A DNA stretch of 45,431 bases from Erysipelotrichaceae bacterium (GTDB lineage: Bacteria > Bacillota_I > Bacilli_A > Erysipelotrichales > Erysipelotrichaceae). The stretch lies in assembly GCA_017404205.1 (NCBI GenBank), contig JAFRCV010000019.1, positions 1 through 45,431 on the forward strand, written 5' to 3'. Both the position numbers and the translations under genes were made by a program. The notes beneath the pieces were generated by a model. That model saw only the letters and a list, made by a program, of their open reading frames with translations, was not told where the DNA came from and searched no databases. Below are positions 34,271 through 42,742 of this stretch, in pieces (position 1 is the stretch's first letter; each line of letters opens with the position of its first letter).

Positions 34271-34705
34271 ATGACAGACCCTTATACAGTATTAGGCGTC
34301 AGTAAAGACGCAAGCGAAGAACAGATTAAAGATGCTTATCGTAAATTGGCTAAAAAATATCATCCTGATTTAAATCCTAATAATGAAGAAGCTGCTTCAA
34401 AAATGAAAGAAATCAATGCAGCATATGATCAGATAAAAAATCCTAGTCAATATCAACAACAAGCATACAATCAAAATAATGGAACGAATTATTATAATTT
34501 TTATAATGATCAAGACTTTGCAGAATTCTTCAAAAGAGCTAGCCAAAACTATTACCAAAACAATAGTCATGATACAAACAACTACAATAATTCAAATTTC
34601 CGCTTTTATACATATCGTCCAAGATTTTCATTCTTCAGACTACTTATTTCTTTTATCTTATTTTCAATTATTCTTAGAGGATGTTTCTTTTGGCTATATA
34701 TTTAA
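34271..34705 (+). CDS. J-domain protein with C-terminal membrane anchor
   Basis: 144 residues. An N-terminal J domain (about 1-62) has the HPD tripeptide ([15 protein letters not shown]) needed to stimulate DnaK ATPase. An Asn/Tyr/Gln-rich segment follows (about 65-115), then a C-terminal TM helix (about 120-143). The Gly/Phe and zinc-finger parts of DnaJ are missing, so this is a class C J-protein that would recruit DnaK to the membrane. Between a zinc-ribbon membrane gene and an NlpC/P60 gene in a tight operon. Confidence 0.88.
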   Translation: MTDPYTVLGVSKDASEEQIKDAYRKLAKKYHPDLNPNNEEAASKMKEINAAYDQIKNPSQYQQQAYNQNNGTNYYNFYNDQDFAEFFKRASQNYYQNNSHDTNNYNNSNFRFYTYRPRFSFFRLLISFILFSIILRGCFFWLYI

Positions 34706-34708
34706 TAA

Positions 34709-36031
34709 ATGAAAAATAAAAATAACTTTCTGATTTTAATAAGCACCATCTGTATAATAGCTATCGGTATTATCATTTTTGCATACAACACAAATATTAC
34801 TAACACAAAAATTCCATATGAAATTAATATCTTTTTAAATGATGATGATTTAATCGAAATAACATATAAAGGTCCAAGTGATGTCTATGTAATTGAAAGT
34901 GATCATTTAAATGTTGATTTAAATGATGAAGGCTTTCAAAAGATTAATGATCATTCAATTACTTTCACATTAAAAGACAATCTAAAATACTATTATTTAA
35001 AATATCGAAACAATTTATATGAAGTAGGTACAAATGAAGATTTATGTGCTGTTGATTTTAAGATTAACAATCACAATTTACATTATTTAGCGATAGGTGA
35101 AGAATATACTTATACATATCAATTAAATGTAAAAGGTTATACAAATAAAAAAGTTGAATGGGTGAATGATAATCCAGATATTATTTCATTGAATGATGGA
35201 AAGGTTATAGCTAAAAAGGTTGGTAAAGCTAAATTGACAGCATATTTTCTAAATCATTATGCAAGTAGAGAACTTATTGTAAGTGATTTAATAATAAAAG
35301 CACCGAAAGAATTTGATGATAATAAAGAAATGCTTCCTTGTGGCAAATATAGTGAAGAAGAAAATAATTTATTAGATGAAATATTAGCTAATCGTATTGA
35401 AGATGCTACATATCAAAGCAGGGCAGCAGTAGTAGAAGCGGCACGCTTTTTAACACTCAATTTTCCATATAAAATTAATTATTTTTATGAATGGGGAAGA
35501 CAAGATTTAGATTCAATTGATGGAGAAGGACGCTATTATTTAAAAGGTCTATATTTAGATGAAAGTCGTTATGACTTTTTAAAAGGTTCAAATACCAAAC
35601 CACAAACATGGGGCTGTTTATTGTATTCTGAAAATATAAAAGCAGTTGATTACAATGGCCTTGATTGTAGTGGCTTTGTGACATGGGCAATTTATAATGG
35701 TGGTTTTGATTGTGGAGACATTGGAGCGGGTTTTTCAAAATCTACTAAATCATTAACCGATATAGGTGAATTAAAAAGAGTTGATGATAAAACGATTAAA
35801 GATGTTAAAGTTGGTGATTTAGTACATAGCGATTATACTGGTGGCCATATTGGTATCATCATTGGAAAAGATGAAAACAATTTTTATATCAGTGAAGCAA
35901 CACCAAAAGATGATATATCAGCTTTAGTTGTTACAAAACTTAATCATGAAGAAATAAAAAAGGTTTGGGATGAATTTATCTTTATGGATACTTATTATCT
36001 AAATGATGGTAATTTAACAAATATGTGGTAA
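34709..36031 (+). CDS. Membrane-anchored or secreted NlpC/P60 protein with Big2-like domain
   Basis: 440 residues. An N-terminal hydrophobic helix (about 5-27) exports or anchors it. A bacterial Ig-like (Big_2) segment is seen near 135-190 (VISLNDGKVIAKKVGKAKLTAYF region is typical). The C-terminal part is an NlpC/P60 cysteine peptidase: C320 in LDCSGFVTW and H380 in GGHIGIIIG, with GDLV between. Such enzymes cut peptidoglycan stem peptides. Three bases after the J-domain gene, so co-transcribed. Its stop directly touches the stop of the convergent arginine deiminase gene, with no terminator between. Confidence 0.88.
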   Translation: MKNKNNFLILISTICIIAIGIIIFAYNTNITNTKIPYEINIFLNDDDLIEITYKGPSDVYVIESDHLNVDLNDEGFQKINDHSITFTLKDNLKYYYLKYRNNLYEVGTNEDLCAVDFKINNHNLHYLAIGEEYTYTYQLNVKGYTNKKVEWVNDNPDIISLNDGKVIAKKVGKAKLTAYFLNHYASRELIVSDLIIKAPKEFDDNKEMLPCGKYSEEENNLLDEILANRIEDATYQSRAAVVEAARFLTLNFPYKINYFYEWGRQDLDSIDGEGRYYLKGLYLDESRYDFLKGSNTKPQTWGCLLYSENIKAVDYNGLDCSGFVTWAIYNGGFDCGDIGAGFSKSTKSLTDIGELKRVDDKTIKDVKVGDLVHSDYTGGHIGIIIGKDENNFYISEATPKDDISALVVTKLNHEEIKKVWDEFIFMDTYYLNDGNLTNMW

Positions 36032-37123
36032 TTATTCTCTAATAAGAGGCATCGACATACAATGAGGTCCACCTCTTCCTTTTACAAGTTCCTTTGAAGG
36101 AAGTTCATAGACAACGGTGTTTAATTCTTTAAAGCGTTTGTTCATTTTTTTGTTAATATCATAAACAATGATTTTATTAGGACCTATGCATAATGTATTA
36201 CAAGCATCATTCCATTGTTCAATTTCATCATCACATATTAATAATTTAATATCGATGATGTTTAATAGTTTTTCCAATGTGATTTCAATACTTTCACTTA
36301 TATCAAAAATACCTTTTTCATTTATTAATTTTAGTTTTAAATTGTCATATATTTCTTTATAAATAACAAATTTATTTTCATCAAAACGTGTGAATACTGT
36401 ATCAAGATGCATACAAGCTCTTTTACTAGGGATTTCCATAATTAAAGATTGTTTAATGATACTATTGCTTATTAAACGTTCACTTAATTCTTTAGCAGCA
36501 TTTAGTGTTGTCCTTTCTGAAACACCTATAGCGATAATATCTTTATTCAACAAAATAACATCGCCACCTTCAATTTGATAATCAAAATTTGGTGCATAGT
36601 ATTTATGACCTTTAAAATCATCATGATATTTATTTATGTATTCACCATATATTGTTTCTCTTTTTCTTAAATTTGTATGCATATTATAGATGGCGATTCC
36701 ATTATCGATTATCGTGAAAGGATCTCTTGTAAAATACAAATTAGGTAAAGCCTGAAGCTTTCCATTTAATCCAGAGAAAGTATTTAACAATAACTCTTTA
36801 TTATCATTTATCTTTAAGAATTCATTATAGATTTTCTCATCATCACAATTAGCTTGTTTTAAGTAGTCTTTAATAAAAGATTCTTTAACATTATTTGAAT
36901 CTAAAACTTCTTTCATCAAATCTAATATATATACAACTTCTACATTATTGTCATTTAATATCTTTGAAAAATAATCGTGTTCCTTTTGAGCAATACTTAA
37001 ATTAGGCAACTCATCAAAAAGATATTCTTGTTTATTATTTTCATTTAAAACATTTAATTCAACATTTGGTCTATGCAATAATACTTTCTTTAAAGTATTA
37101 ATTTCGGAATTTACTTTCAACAT
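36032..37123 (-). CDS. arcA: Arginine deiminase
   Basis: Hydrolyses arginine to citrulline and ammonia. Family motifs are in place: FTRDPF with R133/D134, EGGDV (E185-D188), H239LD241 and the nucleophile C355 in GGPHCMSMPLIRE. At 363 residues it is about 40-50 shorter than usual (about 410), the shortening lying mainly in the helical region before FTRDP and in loops, not at the active site. No arcB, arcC or arcD is nearby, so ATP production from arginine would need genes elsewhere. The start is six bases after an extended -10 with no Shine-Dalgarno. Confidence 0.93.
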   Translation of the reverse strand: MLKVNSEINTLKKVLLHRPNVELNVLNENNKQEYLFDELPNLSIAQKEHDYFSKILNDNNVEVVYILDLMKEVLDSNNVKESFIKDYLKQANCDDEKIYNEFLKINDNKELLLNTFSGLNGKLQALPNLYFTRDPFTIIDNGIAIYNMHTNLRKRETIYGEYINKYHDDFKGHKYYAPNFDYQIEGGDVILLNKDIIAIGVSERTTLNAAKELSERLISNSIIKQSLIMEIPSKRACMHLDTVFTRFDENKFVIYKEIYDNLKLKLINEKGIFDISESIEITLEKLLNIIDIKLLICDDEIEQWNDACNTLCIGPNKIIVYDINKKMNKRFKELNTVVYELPSKELVKGRGGPHCMSMPLIRE

Positions 37124-37129
37124 ATGTTC

Positions 37130-37138
37130 ATTATAACA
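37130..37138 (-). promoter_or_regulatory. Extended -10 promoter of arcA
   Basis: TGTTATAAT on the minus strand (37138-37130), six bases before the arcA ATG at 37123. Confidence 0.65.
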
Positions 37139-37140
37139 AA

Positions 37141-37167
37141 CATAAAGAAAAAGCCTTAACGGCTTTT
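37141..37167 (-). terminator. Terminator of tRNA-Arg
   Basis: On the minus strand AAAAGCC, loop GTTAA, GGCTTTT and a T-rich tail (pairs 37161-37167 with 37149-37155). It separates tRNA-Arg from the arcA promoter. Confidence 0.8.
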
Positions 37168-37177
37168 ATCTTTTTAA

Positions 37178-37253
37178 TGGCGTCCTCGAAGCGATTCGAA
37201 CGCTTGACCTACCGCTTAGAAGGCGGTTGCTCTATCCACTGAGCTACGAAGAC
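37178..37253 (-). tRNA. tRNA-Arg (UCU)
   Basis: Cloverleaf on the minus strand: acceptor GTCTTCG/CGAGGAC, D arm TAGCTCAGTGGATAGAGCA, anticodon stem ACCGC/GCGGT with loop CTTCTAA (anticodon TCT), T arm AAGCG-TTCGAAT-CGCTT, discriminator G and encoded CCA. Reads AGA/AGG, the dominant arginine codons here. Confidence 0.95.
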
Positions 37254-37268
37254 ATTTCGTGCACTATT

Positions 37269-37297
37269 ACTTTATCATATTGAAAGATAAATATCAA
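37269..37297 (-). promoter_or_regulatory. Promoter of tRNA-Arg
   Basis: Minus strand TTGATA (37297-37292), 17-base spacer, TAAAGT (37274-37269), 15 bases before the tRNA. Confidence 0.5.
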
Positions 37298-37313
37298 TTT
37301 AATATTAACTTTA

Positions 37314-37322
37314 TGTTAAAAT
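37314..37322 (+). promoter_or_regulatory. Extended -10 promoter of argS
   Basis: TGTTAAAAT at 37314-37322, eight bases before ATG 37331. This decides the argS start, since translation cannot begin upstream of the transcript. Confidence 0.5.
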
Positions 37323-37330
37323 TTATGCGT

Positions 37331-38971
37331 ATGAATAAGATAGAAGAAAACTTAGTAAAGCTTATACGTGGGGCAATAAAAGAAGCTTATAGCTTAGATT
37401 TAGAAGAAGGGATGATCAATATCGAAATTCCTCGTGACAGTAATAATGGTGATTATTCAAGTAATATTGCCATGCGCCTTGCTAAAGAACTGAAAAATAA
37501 GCCCACTGATATAGCATTAAAACTAAAAGATTACTTAAATAGCAAAGAAATATTAAAGGTCGAAATTGCTGGACCTGGTTTTATTAATTTTTGGCTTAAG
37601 AAAGATGCAATGGCTGATGTTATCAATGTGATATTTGATAAACAAGGCGACTTTGGTCGAAGCAATGAAAAGAAAAAAGAAAAGATTTTATTAGAATATG
37701 TCAGTGCTAATCCTACAGGCATACTTCATTTGGGGCATGCAAGGGGTGCAGCGTGGGGCGATAGTGTAGCTCGTATTTTAAGATTTGCTGGCTATGAAAC
37801 ATTGAGAGAATATTACATTAATGATGCTGGCAATCAAATGAATATGTTGGCAGAATCAATCGATGCTCGTTATAAAGAAGCATTTGGTAAAGATTTTAAA
37901 TTACCAGATGATGGTTATCATGGTGAAGATGTTAAAAATATTGCTTTAAGAATAAAAGATGAATATGGCGATAAATGGTTAAATGTTCCTCATGAAGAAG
38001 CGTTAGCTTTCTTTAAAGAAGAAGGTTATCGTTTAGAGATGGAAAGAATTAGAAATGATTTATTGTATTATCGCTGTGAATTTGATTCTTGGATTTCTGA
38101 ACAAAAACTTGTTGATGAAGATCGTGTTAATAAAGCTATCAATACAATGGTTGAAAAAGGCTTAACATATGAAGCTGAAGGTGCTTTATGGTTTAAATCA
38201 ACATTATATGGCGATGACAAAGATCGTGTATTAAAGAAACAAAATGGATTTTATACTTATTTAGCACCAGATATAGCTAATCATGTTTATAAACTTGAAA
38301 GAGGCTATGATAAATTGGTTAATCTTTGGGGTGCAGATCATCATGGATATATTCCACGTATGAAAGCAGCTTTAATAGCTTTGGGCTATCCAAAAGATTG
38401 TATGGATGTTGACATCATTCAAATGGTTAGACTTGTAGAAAATGGTGTTGAAGTTAAGATGTCAAAAAGAACAGGCAACGCAATAACAATAAGAGAATTG
38501 TGTGATGATGTTGGTGTTGATGCCGCAAGATATTTCTTTTTAAGCAAGGCTTTAGATACTCAATTTGATTTTGATTTAGGTTTAGCTAGATCAAAGAGTA
38601 ATGAGAATCCTGTATATTATGCACAATATGCATATGCGCGCATATGCTCAATATTAAGACAAACAGAAGGTTTTAAGCGACTTGATAGTTATACATTATT
38701 AAATAACGAAAAAGAAACTAATATCTTAAAACATTTAAATGAATTTGGTGCAGTAATAGAAGATGCTGCAGTTACTAGAGCTCCAAATAAATTATGTAAT
38801 TATATTCAAAAACTAGCTCAATATTTCCATTCATATTATGGATCATATAAGATTATTGATGAGAATAATTTAGAATTAACTAATCAAAGGTTGTGTTTAC
38901 TTGAAGCAATTAGAATTGTTCTAAAGAATGCTTTCGATTTGCTTGGCATTGAAGCCTTAGAAAAGATGTAA
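37331..38971 (+). CDS. argS: Arginyl-tRNA synthetase
   Basis: Class I aminoacyl-tRNA synthetase charging tRNA-Arg. From ATG 37331 (MNKIEENLVKLI) it has 546 residues, the family length. A GTG at 37259 would add about 24 residues overlapping the tRNA promoter and is rejected. The N-terminal Add1 domain is followed by the HIGH-equivalent HLGH (GILHLGHARGAAWGD), the anticodon-binding DALR domain at the C-terminus, and KMSKR written VKMSKRTG. It sits divergent to the tRNA-Arg gene, which it charges. A cysteine-synthase-like gene follows two bases after the stop. Confidence 0.96.
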   Translation: MNKIEENLVKLIRGAIKEAYSLDLEEGMINIEIPRDSNNGDYSSNIAMRLAKELKNKPTDIALKLKDYLNSKEILKVEIAGPGFINFWLKKDAMADVINVIFDKQGDFGRSNEKKKEKILLEYVSANPTGILHLGHARGAAWGDSVARILRFAGYETLREYYINDAGNQMNMLAESIDARYKEAFGKDFKLPDDGYHGEDVKNIALRIKDEYGDKWLNVPHEEALAFFKEEGYRLEMERIRNDLLYYRCEFDSWISEQKLVDEDRVNKAINTMVEKGLTYEAEGALWFKSTLYGDDKDRVLKKQNGFYTYLAPDIANHVYKLERGYDKLVNLWGADHHGYIPRMKAALIALGYPKDCMDVDIIQMVRLVENGVEVKMSKRTGNAITIRELCDDVGVDAARYFFLSKALDTQFDFDLGLARSKSNENPVYYAQYAYARICSILRQTEGFKRLDSYTLLNNEKETNILKHLNEFGAVIEDAAVTRAPNKLCNYIQKLAQYFHSYYGSYKIIDENNLELTNQRLCLLEAIRIVLKNAFDLLGIEALEKM

Positions 38972-38973
38972 TT

Positions 38974-39894
38974 ATGATTTATGATTCAATATTAGATGCA
39001 ATTGGCAAAACACCACTTATTAAATTAAAACACTTAGTGCCTGTTGATGGTGGTGATATTTATGTAAAATATGAAGGCGTTAATATTGGTGGCTCTATTA
39101 AGACAAGAACAGCTTTTGAGATGATTAAAAAAGCCGAAGAAGATGGCATTCTTAATAAAAATATGGCAATAGTTGAAGCAACAAGCGGTAACCAAGGGAT
39201 TGGCTTGGCTTTGATTGGGGCAGTTAAAGGCTATAAAGTATTAATTATCATGCCTGATTCTGTGTCATTAGAAAGAAGAAAAATAATTGAAAGATATGGA
39301 GCTAAAGTTGAACTTATTCATGATGAAGATAATATTGGCGAATGCATTAGAAGATGTAAAAAACTAGCTCAAAAATATGCTGAAGATCCTTTATACTTCA
39401 TGCCTGGCCAATTTGATAATAAGGCTAATGTCTTAGCTCAAGAAAAAACCGGAAGAGAAATAATTGCTGATTTAAAACAAATAGATGGCTTTGTTTCAGG
39501 CATAGGTACTGGTGGCACTATTACAGGTGTTGGCAAGGTTTTAAAAGAAAACAATCCAAATATTATTATTTGGGCACTTGAACCTGAAAAAGCGGCCATT
39601 TTATCTGGAAGCAAAAATATTGAATCACATTTTCAAATGGGGATTGGCGACGGTGTTATTCCTTCAATATTAGACCAAAGCATCTATGATGAGATTTGTT
39701 TAATAAGCGATGAAGAAGCTATTGAAGTAGCTAAACAATTAGCTTTAAAAGAAGGCATACTTGCAGGTATTAGCTCAGGTACTAATGTTGCAGCAGCAAT
39801 CAAACTTTCTAAAAAACTTGGTAAAGGTAAAAATGTGGTTGCGATATTGCCTGATACTGGCGAAAGATATTATTCGACCCCATTATTTGATTAG
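38974..39894 (+). CDS. PLP-dependent cysteine synthase-family enzyme
   Basis: Fold-type II PLP enzyme of 306 residues. The Schiff-base lysine is K43 in NIGGSIKTR (usual form SVKDR), the substrate loop is TSGNQG, and the phosphate loop is GTGGTITG. The family includes O-acetylserine sulfhydrylase (CysK) and cystathionine beta-synthase-like enzymes; the length fits CysK, but the D-to-T change after the lysine leaves substrate open. Translationally close to argS (two bases), so co-expressed with it. No cysE neighbour. Confidence 0.85.
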   Translation: MIYDSILDAIGKTPLIKLKHLVPVDGGDIYVKYEGVNIGGSIKTRTAFEMIKKAEEDGILNKNMAIVEATSGNQGIGLALIGAVKGYKVLIIMPDSVSLERRKIIERYGAKVELIHDEDNIGECIRRCKKLAQKYAEDPLYFMPGQFDNKANVLAQEKTGREIIADLKQIDGFVSGIGTGGTITGVGKVLKENNPNIIIWALEPEKAAILSGSKNIESHFQMGIGDGVIPSILDQSIYDEICLISDEEAIEVAKQLALKEGILAGISSGTNVAAAIKLSKKLGKGKNVVAILPDTGERYYSTPLFD

Positions 39895-39936
39895 TTGCTC
39901 AGCTACCTTTTTCATTCAAAGCCTAAATGCTTTATA

Positions 39937-39945
39937 TGTTATCAT
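39937..39945 (+). promoter_or_regulatory. Extended -10 promoter of the heptose operon
   Basis: TGTTATCAT at 39937-39945, six bases before the ATG at 39952; no Shine-Dalgarno. An ATG at 39948 is out of frame and quickly stopped. Confidence 0.55.
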
Positions 39946-39951
39946 TAATGT

Positions 39952-41163
39952 ATGGAAATAAAGAAGATTAGACAGGCAGTAATCTTGGCTGGAGGCTATG
40001 GGACTAGACTTAAACCCTTTACCGACACAAACCCTAAGCCAATGTATCCATTTAATGGAAAACCATTTTTAGAATATTTAATTAAACAAGTTAAGAGTTT
40101 TGAAATAGAAGAAATAGTTTTATTACTCGGTTATTTGCCAGAAAAAATAATTGATTATTTTGGTGATGGATCAAAGTGGGGAATAAAAATTAAATATAGT
40201 GTAACACCAGTTGAATATGAAACCGGATTAAGACTATTAAATGGCCTTGAACTATATGATGATGATTTTTTATTTATGTATTGTGATAATTATTGTCCTA
40301 TTGATTTTAAAGGGCTTGTTTTGGATTATTTTAGAAATGATGCTTTAATAGAGTTTTCAGCTTATGAAAATAAGGATAACTACACAAAAAGCAACTTAAT
40401 AATTGAAGAAGAAACTGGAAAAGTTTTAACTTATGATAAAAAAAGAACTACACCTAATCTATCTGGTGTAGATATCGGCTATGCTTTAGTTAATAAAGAA
40501 GTTTTCAAATATATGCCAAATGAAAATGAAAACTTTGAAAAAATTGTTTATCCTAAACTTGTTGAAGAAGGAAAGTTATACGCAAAGCTAACTGCTCATC
40601 GTTATTATTCCGTTGGTTCATATGAAAGAATTGCTTTAACAGAAGAATTCTTTTCTAATAAAAAATATATGTTTATTGATCGTGATGGAACCATAAATGT
40701 GAGACCACAAAAAGCACGTTATATTATTGAACCCGAAGATTTTATTTGGCTTCCTAATGCTAAAGAAGCAATTAAAAAACTTGTCGATAATGGCTATGAT
40801 TTAATTATGGTGACAAATCAAGCAGGTATCGCAAGAGGTGTTATGAGCATTGAACAATTTGAAGCCATAAATAAGAAGATGAACGATGATTTAGGTGAAT
40901 ATGCAATTAAACACATTTATTATTGTCCTCATCATTGGGATGAAGGTTGTGATTGTCGCAAACCTAAACCAGGTATGTTTTTTAAAGCTCAAAAAGATTT
41001 AAATTTTGATTTAACTAAATGTTGGATGCTAGGTGATGATGAAAGAGATATGCATGCAGGAGCAGATGCTGGATGCAAATGTATGATGGTTTCGACTTCT
41101 CATCCACTTGAAGAAGCAGTTGATTATATATTGAAATTGGAGAAAGAAAATGATTGTCAGTAA
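39952..41163 (+). CDS. Fused D-glycero-D-manno-heptose-1-P guanylyltransferase / heptose bisphosphate phosphatase
   Basis: 403 residues. Domain 1 (about 8-230) is a sugar-nucleotidyltransferase with AVILAGGYGTRLKPF and a KP binding site, as in HddC. Domain 2 (about 238-400) is a HAD phosphatase like GmhB: nucleophiles D243/D245 (FIDRDGT), MVTNQAG, and the zinc loop CPHHWDEGCDCRKPKPG, ending GDDERDMHAGADAG. In separate-gene organisms GmhB removes the C7 phosphate and HddC adds GMP, so the fusion joins two consecutive steps. Followed by hddA and gmhA with overlaps. The nucleotide (GDP) is inferred from hddA. Confidence 0.85.
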   Translation: MEIKKIRQAVILAGGYGTRLKPFTDTNPKPMYPFNGKPFLEYLIKQVKSFEIEEIVLLLGYLPEKIIDYFGDGSKWGIKIKYSVTPVEYETGLRLLNGLELYDDDFLFMYCDNYCPIDFKGLVLDYFRNDALIEFSAYENKDNYTKSNLIIEEETGKVLTYDKKRTTPNLSGVDIGYALVNKEVFKYMPNENENFEKIVYPKLVEEGKLYAKLTAHRYYSVGSYERIALTEEFFSNKKYMFIDRDGTINVRPQKARYIIEPEDFIWLPNAKEAIKKLVDNGYDLIMVTNQAGIARGVMSIEQFEAINKKMNDDLGEYAIKHIYYCPHHWDEGCDCRKPKPGMFFKAQKDLNFDLTKCWMLGDDERDMHAGADAGCKCMMVSTSHPLEEAVDYILKLEKENDCQ

Positions 41164-42142
41164 AACACCTTTAAGAATGTCGTTTTTTGGTGGTGGTAGC
41201 GATTTAGCTAATTATTTTCAAAATACCGAAATAGGTTATGGTTCCGTTGTTTCAACGGCCATTAATATGTACATTTACATTACTATCAATAAAAGAAGAG
41301 ATAATAAAATTAGAATTGTCTATTATGGAAATGAACTTGTTGATAGTGTTGATGAAATTAAGCATGACATTATAAGAAATGCTTTAAAATTTTTAAATAT
41401 TGAAGGTGGATTAGAAATATTTTATTCTAGTGAAATATCCATATCTAATGCTGGTCTTGGGCTTTCATCAAGTAGCGCTTTAACAGTAGGCGTACTAAAC
41501 GCACTACATGCATTTAAAGGTGAAGAAGTTAGTCCTTTACAACTTGCTAAAGAAGCTTATCATATTGAAAGAGATTTAAATGGACAGCCTTGTGGAATTC
41601 AAGATCAATTAGCTGTGGCTTTTGGCGGTTTTAGAAAGTATCGTTTCTATGCTGATTGGACTTTAACAGCTGAAAAAGTTCCTTGTGATCCAAAAAATAT
41701 TCAAGCTTTAAAAGACAATTTATTATTATTTTATGTTGGTGTAAATTCGGGCAAAAGAAATAGTTTTAAAATACTTAAAGAACAACAAGATGCCAATAAT
41801 TCTAATCAAAAAAAGATTGATGAATTAGTAAGAGCGGTTGATCGCAATGTCAACTATTTAATCAATGGTGATATCGATTCATGGGGAGAAGAATTCGACA
41901 AAGCTTGGCAAATAAAAAAGACATTCTCAAAAGATGTTACAACACCTGAAATTGATGAATTATATGATCGAATCAAAAGACTTGGTGGTCTTGGCGGCAA
42001 AATACTTGGAGCAGGTGGCGGAGGCTTCTTGTTGGTTTATGTTCCAAAAGAAGCTAGAGAAAATGTTTTGAATAATGTTAAAGATTATGAATTGATTGAT
42101 TTTGAATTTGAAGAAAAAGGCAGTCAATTAATATATATATAG
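41150..42142 (+). CDS. hddA: D-glycero-alpha-D-manno-heptose-7-phosphate kinase
   Basis: A GHMP-family kinase of 330 residues: TPLRMSFFGGGSDL near the start, GLGLSSSSALTVG as the ATP loop, and a glycine-rich GGKILGAGGGGF near the end. In the GDP-heptose pathway HddA phosphorylates C1 of heptose 7-phosphate. The ATG overlaps the upstream gene by 14 bases, so the genes are coupled. Its presence (rather than hldE) indicates the alpha/GDP branch used for S-layer and capsule glycans. Confidence 0.88.
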   Translation: MIVSKTPLRMSFFGGGSDLANYFQNTEIGYGSVVSTAINMYIYITINKRRDNKIRIVYYGNELVDSVDEIKHDIIRNALKFLNIEGGLEIFYSSEISISNAGLGLSSSSALTVGVLNALHAFKGEEVSPLQLAKEAYHIERDLNGQPCGIQDQLAVAFGGFRKYRFYADWTLTAEKVPCDPKNIQALKDNLLLFYVGVNSGKRNSFKILKEQQDANNSNQKKIDELVRAVDRNVNYLINGDIDSWGEEFDKAWQIKKTFSKDVTTPEIDELYDRIKRLGGLGGKILGAGGGGFLLVYVPKEARENVLNNVKDYELIDFEFEEKGSQLIYI

Positions 42143-42150
42143 GAGAACTT

Positions 42151-42738
42151 ATGGATTACAGCACACAAATTAAAGATTATATAGATTTAGAAAGAAGCAT
42201 ATTGGAAAAACTTGATGTTGATGAAATTGATAGGGCATTAAATCTTTTAGTTGAAACCCTAAATAATGAAGGAACAATTTATATTTTTGGCAATGGTGGA
42301 TCAAGCTCTACCGCTAGTCATTTTGTGAATGATTTTAATAAAGGCGTTTCTGAACATCTTGAAAAGAAATTTAATTTCATTTGTTTAAATGATAATGTTT
42401 CAACATTGATGGCCATTGCCAATGATATTGGCTTTGAGGAAGTATTTAGATTTCAATTAAAAAATAAATTAAAAAAGAACGATATTATTATTGCTATTTC
42501 TGGTTCTGGTAATTCTAAAAACGTTATTAATGCCGTTGAATATGCAAAAGAAAATGGCAACCAGATTATTGGACTAACTGGCTATAATGGTGGCAAATTA
42601 AAAGAATTAAGTGATATTAATCTACATGTTCCAGTTAATTCTATGCAAGTAACCGAAGATATTCATATGATATTTGATCATTTAATGATGTCTATTTTAT
42701 ATCGCACATTATGTGGAATTGAACATTTAAAAGGATAA
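42151..42738 (+). CDS. gmhA: Sedoheptulose-7-phosphate isomerase
   Basis: SIS-domain isomerase of 195 residues that turns sedoheptulose 7-phosphate into D-glycero-D-manno-heptose 7-phosphate, the first step of heptose synthesis. FGNGGSSSTASHFVNDF, AISGSGNSKNV and the VTEDIHMIFDH block are the family's phosphate and active-site motifs. AGGAGAA precedes the ATG; four bases separate it from the next gene. With hddA and the fused hddC/gmhB it completes the pathway to GDP-heptose. Confidence 0.93.
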   Translation: MDYSTQIKDYIDLERSILEKLDVDEIDRALNLLVETLNNEGTIYIFGNGGSSSTASHFVNDFNKGVSEHLEKKFNFICLNDNVSTLMAIANDIGFEEVFRFQLKNKLKKNDIIIAISGSGNSKNVINAVEYAKENGNQIIGLTGYNGGKLKELSDINLHVPVNSMQVTEDIHMIFDHLMMSILYRTLCGIEHLKG

Positions 42739-42742
42739 TAAT

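Noticed and set aside
39952-42738. ADP-L-glycero-heptose (LPS type) pathway
   Set aside because: No hldE or hldD is present; an HddA-type kinase and HddC-like domain point to the GDP-alpha-heptose branch.
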